64,000 bases of DNA from Pholiota molesta (Eukaryota; Basidiomycota; Agaricomycetes; Agaricales; Strophariaceae), in NCBI GenBank assembly GCA_014925825.1, contig JACGCK010000206.1, positions 1 through 64,000 on the forward strand, read 5' to 3'. Position 1 is the first letter of the stretch. Every line of letters starts with the position of its first letter. Positions 11,457 to 20,593 of this stretch are shown here, one piece after another. The notes under the pieces were generated by a model. That model saw only the letters and a list, made by a program, of their open reading frames with translations, made no database searches and was not told where the DNA came from. Made by a program: the position numbers and the translations under genes.

Positions 11457-12994
11457 TTACTCCTCTTCATTTCCTCCATACATCTTTTGAAAAAGATGTT
11501 CATTCCGTCCAAATGCGGTCTGATGTCCCCAGCCAGCCGGCTTGCTGCGAAGTATTTCATAGCTGGCCTTGGGAAAGAAGAACACCGTTCCAATCCGGCC
11601 AGGCATGATATCTTGGCTTTGCGCAGATAAAGTTTGCTGCATAGGGATGAAATGGTTGACTTTATGATAAATCTCACTGGAATAAAAGATGACCATATCT
11701 CCAGGAGAATATCTAGAAATTTTATGAGTAGCTAATAAAGTAAAAAATAAAGTGACTCACAATAATTTGAGGCCCAATTGGGGAAGTAACATTTCACCGC
11801 CAGTATAATCACCAACTCCAAAGGAAATCGAAGGTCCTTCGTCATGTCTGTCCTTGTGCAACCTCCCCTGAAGCTTGTAAATAAGAGCACGTGCGAGGAA
11901 GGGGCCAGGATCATGTCGAAAGAAAACACCAGCATTGAAGGCCTTCATGTATTTTTCATAGTGAGTGGGAAATGTCGCCTTTAGAGCTTGACCAGTGATG
12001 ATCGCCACCTCTTGCGTGAAAAAATAATAACTTTGGCAAGCAGCGATAGTGGTACTGGTGTTGCTAATATCATGTGAAATAAATAAGCCCTAATATCTGT
12101 AAGCATGGAGGTATTCAAAAAAGAAAAAATCCACATACCCCTTTAGGCTGACCCTGTTGGATCCACCCATGGACAAGATGGAGAAGGCCAGCATTTTCTG
12201 AATGTTGATAGGCCGTAACATTGATCTCCTTAGAGTCTTCATCATCACTATCGCTGATGTCCATATCGTCCTCCATTTTTTTTGTAAACTTCATCTGCGT
12301 TTCTTTGGGGTGGCGAGTAGCATCGATTTGACGAAGCTTGACATGGGGAACGAGGGATTGAACAGCCATCTGATAATTTTTACACTTGTCCTCCTAAAGT
12401 TTTGAAAGTTAGTAAAGATATCCAATGTAAATAAAACTGGTACTCACCAAGAGACCATCATGGTAAATTGTGACTTTCTTTCCATTGGCGTTGTCCTCTG
12501 CACATTGGTGTTGTATTTCATGAAGGGTTTGTCCAATATGGTGGTTTTCAGGAGTAAGCGACATCTATATTGTAATTAGTCAAGTATAAAATTTGAAAAC
12601 AAAATTATTTGCTCACTGCAGATAGACCAGGCTGGTCTTTTGGATTGGCATACTGGAGGTGGCGTCCCAAATAAAACAGGATAGGTTTGTTGTTGGCATC
12701 CACAACTTTAACAGAAGTGCATCGAGTGGGAAAATCTGGGTGTTCCAACTTTTTGCAAGCGGGGGTAAGAAACTCAACAGATTCTGGACTAGAAGCTAAA
12801 TATAGCTCAGCCAAGGTTTTGTCAATCCGAATAGTGGGAAGAGTTGGAACAAGTTTTGAAAGGCGATGTTCTGCTAAACGTTCAGTTTTCCTCAAAGCAG
12901 CCTCTATGCTGCGAGAAGAGTTATGAGATTGACGCCCTTGTGGAGCAAGAGTGTCAGGATTGGGAATAGGAGTAGAGGATTTAGAGCGAGACAT
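11457..12994 (-). CDS. TET/JBP-like 2-oxoglutarate/Fe(II) dioxygenase, five exons, intact
   Basis: Complement of 11457-11712, 11761-12089, 12139-12393, 12448-12564 and 12617-12994. All four introns are 48-54 nt, GT-AG, and the phases close to 445 codons (444 aa). The C-terminal half carries the double-stranded beta-helix signature: HKD (H328, D330) as the HxD iron pair, then FGVGDYTGGE, PQLGL, SPGDMVIF, a distal His in EIYHKVNHF (H376 or H380) and GRIGTVFFF with R399 as the likely 2-oxoglutarate-binding Arg. This order matches the TET/JBP-type family expanded in mushrooms, whose characterised relatives oxidise methylated or modified pyrimidines. An acidic stretch (EDDMDISDSDDED) lies near residue 210. 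The N-terminal ~165 residues have no recognised domain. The gene sits alone between satellite blocks, with a TATA box 52-60 nt upstream. Membership of the dioxygenase fold is clear; DNA as substrate is inference. Confidence 0.82.
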
Positions 12995-13045
12995 AAGAAG
13001 AAAGCACAGTGGTTAACTGATGGACAAAGGTTGAGAATTGGACTG

Positions 13046-13054
13046 CTTTATATA
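13046..13054 (-). promoter_or_regulatory. TATA box of the dioxygenase gene
   Basis: On the minus strand the sequence reads tatataaag, 52-60 nt upstream of the ATG at 12994, a normal distance for a short fungal leader. The GTAACGA minisatellite starts roughly 100 bp further upstream. Confidence 0.6.
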
Positions 13055-13154
13055 CAAGAGCTGACAGTTTATTAATAGCAATAAAAGGACATCAGAATGA
13101 TATCAGAGCATGTACATCAGAATGATATCAGAAGTACATCTTAGCCATATTACT

Positions 13155-13740
13155 TAATTATGGTAGTTGTATAATGATGTAACGAAACCAAGTAACGAGG
13201 TAATGATGTAACTAAATATCTATATGAGATAACGAGGTAACAAAACCAAGTAATGAAGTAACGAAACCAAGTAACGAAGTAATGAAGTAATGAAGTAATG
13301 AGGTAACGAAACCAAGTAACGATGTAATGAGGTAACGAAACCAAGTAACGAAGTAACGATGTAACTAAATATTCGTATGATGTAACGAGGTAACGAAACC
13401 AAGTAACGACGTAACGATGTAACTAAATATTCGTATGATGTAACGAGGTAACGAAACCAAGTAACGATGTAACGAGGTAACGAAACCAAGTAACGAAGTA
13501 ACGATGTAACTAAATATTCGTATGATGTAACGAGGTAACGAAACCAAGTAACGAAGTAACGATGTAACTAAATATTCATATGATGTAACGAGGTAATGAT
13601 GTAACTAAATATTCATATGATGTAACGAGGTAATGATGTAACTAAATATTCATATGATGTAACGAGGTAATGATGTAACTAAATATTCATATAACATAGC
13701 GAGGCAATGAGACCAAGTAACAAGGTAATGATGTTAACAA
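13155..13740. repeat. GTAACGA minisatellite
   Basis: Tandem short units (gtaacgaNgtaacgaN, gtaacgaaaccaagtaacga) are grouped into a higher-order unit of about 57 bp that also contains aactaaatattcgtatgat. The last four higher-order units become more uniform (aactaaatattcatatgat). Long low-complexity frames on the minus strand follow from the repeat. It lies directly upstream of the dioxygenase promoter. Confidence 0.9.
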
Positions 13741-13932
13741 GTTAGTCTCTTTCCCCCTTGCATACGTCTTTCCATCAAATTTGATTCTCTTATATCTCAA
13801 GAACGGGACCACCAATTTCTCTGAAATTTTGAACATATATTTAAGGACATGTATACTTTAAGATGATGGCTTTATATTAGGGAAAATGTGGTTATGAAAG
13901 TTAAATTATAAGTCAGAAATGAGGCGTATAAT
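13741..13932. other. Short spacer between minisatellite and satellite array
   Basis: AT-rich DNA of about 190 bp with no feature seen. Confidence 0.4.
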
Positions 13933-15133
13933 CTGACATGCCATTCTGTCTCTGAGGCTCTAAGATCCTCACTTTAGACAACAAAACTAGATAGCAATGC
14001 GCTGAGTGCAAATCTCGTCGTAGTGCCACGATTTTTTGTGCGTCCAGAAGTGAGGCTCGTCGCGCCTCACTCGTACCAGTAGCGCACGCACCAGCACTCT
14101 GCAAAAAATCTGACATGCCATTCTGTCTCTGAGGCTCTAAGATCCTCACTTTAGACAACAAAACTAGATAGCAATGCGCTGAGTGCAAATCTCGTCGTAG
14201 TGCCACGATTTTTTGTGCGTCCAGAAGTGAGGCTCGTCGCGCCTCACTCGTACCAGTAGCGCACGCACCAGCACTCTGCAAAAAATCTGGCATGCCATTC
14301 TGTCTCTGAGGCTCTAAGATCCTCACTTTAGACAACAAAACTAGATAGCAATGCGCTGAGTGCAAATCTCGTCGTAGTGCCACGATTTTTTGTGCGTCCA
14401 GAAGTGAGGCTCGTTGCGCCTCACTCGTACCAGTAGCGCACGCACCAGCACTCTGCAAAAAATCTGACATGCCATTCTGTCTCTGAGGCTCTAAGATCCT
14501 CACTTTAGACAACAAAACTAGATAGCAATGCGCTGAGTGCAAATCTCGTCGTAGTGCCACGATTTTTTGTGCGTCCAGAAGTGAGGCTCGTCGCGCCTCA
14601 CTCGTACCAGTAGCGCACGCACCAGCACTCTGCAAAAAATCTGACATGTCATTCCGTCTCTGAGGCTCTAAGATCCTCATTTATGCTGCACAGAGTGCAA
14701 TTCTTGTCATAATGACACGATTTTTTTTGCGTCCAGAAGTGAGGCTCGTCGCGCCTCACTCGTCCCAGTAGCGCACGCACCAGCACTCTGCAAAAAATCT
14801 GACATGCCATTCTGTCTCTGAGGCTCTAAGATCCTCACTTTAGACAACAAAACTAGATAGCAATGCGCTGAGTGCAAATCTCGTCGTAGTGCCACGATTT
14901 TTTGTGCGTCCAGAAGTGAGGCTCGTCGCGCCTCACTCGTACCAGTAGTGCACGCACCAGCACTCTGCAAAAAATCTGACATGTCATTCCGTCTCTGAGG
15001 CTCTAAGATCCTCATTTATGTTGCACAGAGTGCAATTCTTGTCATAATGACACGATTTTTTTTGCGTCCAGAAGTGAGGCTCGTCGCGCCTCACTCGTCC
15101 CAGTAGCGCACGCACCAGCACTCTGCAAAAAAT
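13933..15133. repeat. 177/158-bp tandem satellite with internal hairpin (7 units)
   Basis: Units start at 13933, 14110, 14287, 14464, 14641, 14799 and 14976. Lengths are 177, 177, 177, 177, 158, 177 and 158 bp, so long and short types are interspersed. Each carries gtgaggctcgtcgcgcctcac, a hairpin with 8-bp arms, nested inside gtgcgt ... acgcac. One unit has the mutated arm cgttgcgcc. A further short-type unit lies at about 8752-8908. The minus-strand open frame across the array is a consequence of the 177-bp (3 x 59) period. Confidence 0.92.
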
Positions 15134-15617
15134 CTGACATTGAAACTTAGATTGCAATGACCCAACAATTGATATAGTTCAAGAGTAGAACTCGATTGAA
15201 CAGCTTAGCATTCTCAAATGGCTTGAAAGTATACGAGAAACTCATAGATTGTGTATGATTGCTGTTTCACATCTCTATGCTGATATATGAAGATATCATG
15301 CACAAAGGGGCAAAGCATCATACTGCAGAATCATGGAAGCAGCGGTATAAGACACACTGAAATGAATTTGATGCCAGGATGCTACATCTTCAGCATGGGA
15401 CTATCCCACTCTATGGAATACATACTCCTGCCCTAGTCCATCCCTAGGTGGTCTGCCCTCCATCCCTAGGCTATCCCTACCAATCTGCTGTCTGTCCCTA
15501 GCCCATCCCTACCAATCTGCCCTCCGTCCCTAGCCCATCCCTAGCCAATCCCTAGCAAAACCCTAGCAAAACCCTAGCAAACTGCGTACAAAAAGTACCC
15601 ATAACCCTAAACCCTAA
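14990..15617. repeat. Segmental repeat S, copy 2
   Basis: This is the second copy of the 628-bp segment at 8752-9379, offset by 6238 bp in direct orientation with scattered substitutions. It overlaps the last satellite unit and ends at cataaccctaaaccctaa. Confidence 0.85.
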
Positions 15618-15955
15618 GAAGATATCATGCACAAAGGGGCAAAACATCATACTGCAGAATCATGGAAGCAGCGGTATAAGACACACTGAGACGAATTTGA
15701 TGCCAGGATGCTACATCTTCAGCATGGGACTATCCCACTCTATGGAATACATACTCCCTCCCTAGTCCATCCCTAGGTGGTCTGCCCTCCATCCCTAGGC
15801 TATCCCTACCAATCTGCTGTCTGTCCCTAGCCCATCCCTACCAATCTGCCCTCCGTCCCTAGCCCATCCCTAGCCCATCCCTAGCCAATCCCTAGCAAAA
15901 CCCTAGCAAAACCCTAGCAAACTGTGTACAAAAAGTACCCATAACCCTAAGGAGC
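15618..15955. repeat. Segmental repeat S, truncated third copy
   Basis: It begins at gaagatatcatgcac immediately after ccctaa. It repeats the 3' ~330 bp of the preceding copy with an extra agcccatccct unit and ends in cataaccctaag, where the kinase fragment begins. Confidence 0.85.
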
Positions 15956-16745
15956 TGCTGTTGGGGATACGGGCGGCACTCAGCGGTACGTGTCTGTTCT
16001 TGTTATTGGCGCTGTATTTTTGATGATGGATGTATCGTGTCTAGCGCACCAGTTCTTGTGCGAGCAGGGTATCGTGCATCGCGATATACACCCGGGTAAT
16101 ATTATGCTCTCCGCAGAGACTATTCCTGAGGCAGGCGCCGAAGGAATTTTGTTGGATTTGGCTTGCGCGAGTGTCGCTGGCTCCTCGACTGGCACTGTAG
16201 AGGCAGCTGTCCCTGAGATTATGGACAGCGCGGTACATGGCGCGGCATGGTCGGTAAGGATCAGGATATCACCTCATAACGGCGAAGTTTACTAAATAAT
16301 TTTTAATCCTGCATAGGGCACAGCACCCTTTATGGCTGCCGATGTATTGAAGGCCATTGTAATGAACGCTCCTATAAAACACGAGCCCAAGCACGACATC
16401 GAATCGATCCTCTACGTCCTCGGATACGCCCTAATCCGACGCCTGCTCCTCGACGCTCAGGCATCCAAGTTAGACCCATCCGCCCACGAGAGACTGTGCT
16501 ACTTCTTCCACGCCACGTTCGGTCAGATGTCGCTGGACGACCAGTGGATGCTGAACCGGGGCCAGGCCTCGCTGGGTGTGGTGCGGTACTCGGAGGGTCT
16601 GTTGAGCGAGGCGATGGTGGAGCTGTTGGAGGTTTTGGATAGCTGGTTGGCGCAGGCGAGGCTGCGGCCGGAATATGGTCCCCAACCGCTCACGCATGCG
16701 GATGCGCTGTTGAAGTTGGACGCGGCGATTGCGCAGATGGGATGA
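15953..16745 (+). pseudogene. FunK1-type fungal kinase, C-terminal fragment truncated at a repeat junction
   Basis: Three exons are visible: about 15953-15985, 16045-16253 and 16317-16745 (stop at 16743), with introns at 15986-16044 and 16254-16316. They encode the catalytic loop HRDIHPGN, the segment ILLDLAC where the family usually has a DLD-like metal-binding motif, GTAPFMA and HEPKHDIESILYVLGYAL. These are hallmarks of the FunK1 group expanded in mushrooms. Intron positions are identical to those of the copy at 43368-45410. The whole N-terminal lobe is missing: the reading frame starts directly at the satellite boundary, where ccctaag meets aaggagctgctg, a few bases of shared sequence. 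No start codon or promoter remains, so it is probably inactive, although the surviving frame is intact. DLA instead of DLD also suggests loss of catalysis. Confidence 0.75.
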
Positions 16746-18037
16746 TGACGTGTTTCGTTATTGCGCTTGTGCTGTACATATACATTCGAGGTAATATATG
16801 TTTCTGTGTTCATTACTGGGAAAAAGCACGTTCGGGGTACTTTTGAGGATCTGGCAGGTCGACGTGGCGGGAACTGTTTGCCCTGCCTTGTCTATATCTG
16901 TTAGTTTCTATTCCTTAGTGCCTAAGCCTGGACAACAGATACACACCTTCGAGATAATGTCAGAATTGGGCCCAGCCAAGCTGCTCGCCAAGAAGTAACA
17001 TGGAACCATGAACTCAAACATATGTAATGATAGCCCGTGTCAAGAATGAGATGCAAGGTAAAAGAGAATGAGATCGAAGGATGAGGTCGGTGACTCGGAA
17101 CTGCCAAAGGGCCACATCGTCATAGAACCGAGAGAGAGAGCTTCTAGACGACGGTACAGAAATTTGGGTCATGCCATGCTGCGAGCCCAGGGCCCAGAAG
17201 CTAGCAACGGTGTCGAGCATCGATATACTGCGGATGCAGGAAAGGCGCACGACACCAGCCATTGGAACCAAAGGAAAGTAACTCATCCACAGCGCCTCTC
17301 TGGGGCTCGGAATGCACCAAATCCTCTCCGATAACACAAGCATAGCAGAACTATCAGCCCGAACAACACAAAGCAGTCAAGCTTGAGTCAAGCGCTTCCT
17401 GGTGCCGCACACAAGATGCGTATGTCATCGGTGTTGGCTCTCTGCTAGGAAACGAAGGATTACATGGACTTGTTTCATTCCCAGAGCTGATTAAAATGAC
17501 GAGCAATAGCATAAGTTAGGAGTAGGGAGACCTGTGTGAACTGGCCTTTGGATTGGCGGTGCACAACGCTGGATCTTCCACTCAGCAATCACCCAGCAAT
17601 TCCTCATCGATCATCACTCGTGCCTCCGCCGACAGCCTGCGTCTTTTCGTCCATGATGCTCATGTATTTTCGTGTGCTTCAATCTTTACAGAGCCGTTGA
17701 AGTGTATCAGAATGTATTCGTCTAGCAGGGAGTGTGGCTGGAGTGAGGGCTACTGAGGAGAGACAAACAAGAGACGAATGCCCAAGCAATGGTCGGCATC
17801 TTCCGTGATGCCGGCAAGTCCTGATTTCAGAAGGCCGACGTTGGGCCGACGACCACGACATTGAAATCTGCCCAAAATCTGCCCTGTTCTTCCTGCTTCG
17901 TCGTCCTCAATTCTCCTGGGTTGCTCGATCGGCGATATCCACTTGCTCGCACTTGCCTTCGCACCTTCGCCTAAGGTGTCTATCTGGCAGTATCACTTCA
18001 TTCCTTAGGTACATTAATGTTATAAAATAGTGGTCGA
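16746..18037. other. Stretch without a recognised gene
   Basis: A minus-strand open frame at 17014-17343 (109 aa) and small frames on both strands show no family resemblance, no signal peptide and no splice continuity I could establish. Part is the 3' flank of the DUF6533 gene ending at 18038. Confidence 0.45.
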
Positions 18038-19423
18038 CTATCTGTCGAACTCTAAGGTCCGCAATCTGAACGTGTCGGGGTCATTGTCATCAGTCGACAA
18101 ACTTGTTCTGCTTTCTTCTGTCTCCTCTACGGGGTTGACCCCAAGCTGGAGCATGTTCATTATCATTCGACAGCACTGAATTTATAATCAATTGTGGAAT
18201 CGAGAGGACCGTGAATCCAACTTACGGAGAGTGAAAAAATTGATATTGGCCAACTGATTCATCCGACAGTCGTATATCTATCAATACAGCGTTATAAACG
18301 GAAAGCGAGATGACGTACCCGAAAGCTATGTGTGCTTTTGATACTTGCTTGGCAACGGCATATGGAATAATCGCAGTGAAAAGGCCTATCAACGAGGTAT
18401 ACGTACATCAACACACATTTGAGCTACAAAATGAGGAAACATACCGCATATGACCGCAACTATCCAGATTCCATCGCGCCGGACCAATCGTACGACGGGC
18501 GCCCCGAGCACCGCCAAGTTGCGCTTCGCGAGCGTCATCGCCACCAGCGTCAGATGAACTACCCATAATGAGACGCTTCATGAAAAAAAACGGCAGGTAG
18601 GGATGAGCAAACTGGGTCAGTGGAAGAGTGAAGGGAGCACCGACCCAAAGTATACCGCACCATGATGAGTCCCACGCGAGTCGCAGATCGAGTCGTAGGG
18701 AACTCCAAAGACAGTGGCCGGCGCTATGTAAGATTCGAACCCCTGTTGAGCAATAAATAATGTCGCTAGGAATATGCCCGCCTTCACGTCTTGCAGATAC
18801 AGGGCGTAAACTAAACATCGATGTTAGTATAGGCGTACACTAGAGCATTGCGCCATGATCTTTATTTGTGACGCTCAGGAAGTTCGTACCTCTCAACATG
18901 AGGATTGCGTCTACCGCCGCCAGCAAAAGACACGACGATCCGATAAGGAACAGGAACCACTTGTGGCAGACTTGCTCTGGAATCGCCAAATTCCACAAAG
19001 GACCGCTCACTAAATGCAAGTTCACACTGGAAACAAATACTCGCATGGGATGTATGACGCGATCGGAAGGAAGACTCACGCTTGCACCACAAGCCCATAA
19101 TATCGCGCGAAAAGGTAGATGACTTTGACTACCGATACAGGTCTCCTGCGAAAGCGGTCAACAATCAGCGAATCTAGGATCACAAGCCAGTGAGAAGTAC
19201 CTCCAAATGTAACGAAATTCACTGCGCGCTGTGAGCGCGTACTCCCATACCAGAACCGCGAGCGCAGCCACTGTCAAAGGAGATAAGGTAACGCAGTCAG
19301 TTGAATTCTTGGCGCATGATGGCGTGGTTGCTGACCAGTAGACCATTTCCGAAAAGCGAGGTTCTCTGTTGCAGCGGTGATGCAGGCGGGGTCGAGTTCG
19401 ACGGGAGGGCGTGGGGAGTTCAT
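18038..19423 (-). CDS. DUF6533-family multi-pass membrane protein, nine exons, intact
   Basis: Complement of 18038-18175, 18226-18253, 18319-18385, 18445-18558, 18661-18810, 18890-19026, 19080-19145, 19201-19270 and 19336-19423. Eight GT-AG introns close to 286 codons (285 aa), including a 28-nt exon. The N-terminal part has the DUF6533 pattern: a short leader, a first hydrophobic span (VAALAVLVWEYALT), an acidic/aromatic turn (EFRYIWRRP) and a second span (VKVIYLFARYY). Further hydrophobic spans include FLFLIGSSCLLLAAVDAIL, GIFLATLFIA, IWIVAVICGLFTAIIPYA and WPISIFSLSCCRMIMN, for about six or seven in all. VRRDGIW and the CCRMIMN segment are typical late-family motifs. The hydrophilic C-terminus is Glu/Asp/Ser-rich. 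Function of the family is unknown; a plasma-membrane or endomembrane location is inferred. Confidence 0.82.
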
Positions 19424-20593
19424 GAGATGGTAGTGTGCTTAAACAAGGAGAACAACCTCGATATCGGTCCTGGAGCCAACATAAGGCGGAATTGGGGAAA
19501 GGTAGCGCGTGAGAATTGTCAAATTCGCGAAGTCGATGTGCGGCCAGAAAGCGAGCGACATGCGGGCAGAATTTCAGCGACAGATGTAGATATGTTATTG
19601 AATAACTGAGACTACGACGATGACTACATGTCGATGGATACCGGTTCGCTTTCTTCCCGGTTGCCTATGTGACATGGCATAAACGTGCTTATCCGAAGAG
19701 TAACTCCTCAGAGTTTCAACATCTGAACAGCGTCGTAAGTCTTGCCATGGGACTAATCGCGGACTTGGAACAACAAATACCTCCACATACATGCTCATGT
19801 TGAAGCGAGAGATGGAAGATCCTGCGTAAAAGACAGACAACCTTGCGAAGTGGCCCTTCAAAACGCAACAGTACAAACTACTCACCAGGAATCGGTATTC
19901 AGGGTGGCGTATAGCTGGCGAATAGTGTCGATGTCCTGGAGACGTTGTTGGCCGAGAGAGATTGACTGAAGGCTGAATATTCTGGAGGCGAAACGGGTGC
20001 TTTGAAGAACGATAATTCCCATCTAATGTTTGATTTCTTCTACATACGCATGCTCAGGCCACAGTTGGAGTCGCTGGCTCGGGTGAGAGAACCCCGCGCG
20101 TGCAATGCACATATGGGCGCGACCAGGCCGCGACCCTTGATATCGGCGCAAAAGACGTTCCCTACAGAAGACGTTGTGCATTACGCATCAGTGAGATTGC
20201 ATCCTGAGGAGTCATCTCAATGTAAATCAGGACCAGCAATTGCGCCCCAAATAAGGTGTCGAATCGAATGCTTAAACGTTTATACGATGCTCAATCCTTT
20301 TTGAACGACGAAGAGATATGTGCCGAAATATACTACCATGCGGTTACGCACTCAAAGGAGATCCCAGCCACAGAAGGCCACATATTCGAAATTCTATGGT
20401 GTTATTAGGAACCACACAAGTAAAACAACGCTCATCATTACCTAAAAGCATATGTGCGGATACTGTCTGCAGGTTGGGAATATACATTTCGAACAATTCT
20501 CTATACAAACGCAAAATAAATACTCCTATGATCCAAATACCAAAGTCCCGGTTAGACGACGACCCCATACCCTCACTGACGGAGAGAGGGTGT
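19424..20593. other. Unassigned stretch, possible decayed gene on the minus strand
   Basis: Minus-strand segments around 19980-19880 and 19830-19780 look exon-like and are separated by a gtgagt...cgcag intron, and a hydrophobic minus frame lies at 20344-20568. I could not join them into one protein or assign a family. It may be a degraded neighbour or the 3' region of the J-domain gene. Confidence 0.35.

Noticed and set aside
13150..13547. Tyr/Leu/Val-rich minus frames over the GTAACGA minisatellite
   Set aside because: Low-complexity translation of a short tandem repeat.
13913..15015. Long minus-strand open frames with ~60-residue repeats across the 177-bp satellite
   Set aside because: The 177-bp period is a multiple of three, so any unit free of stops yields a long repetitive frame. 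Interspersed 158-bp units break it, and there is no start context, intron or family match.
13933..15133. Regularly spaced palindromic repeats resembling a CRISPR array
   Set aside because: Units are contiguous with no unique spacers, the genome is eukaryotic and no Cas genes are present.
18725..18745. gattcgaacccc resembling a tRNA T-loop
   Set aside because: It is codons of the DUF6533 exon 18661-18810 (QQGFESY); no acceptor stem or other arms are present.
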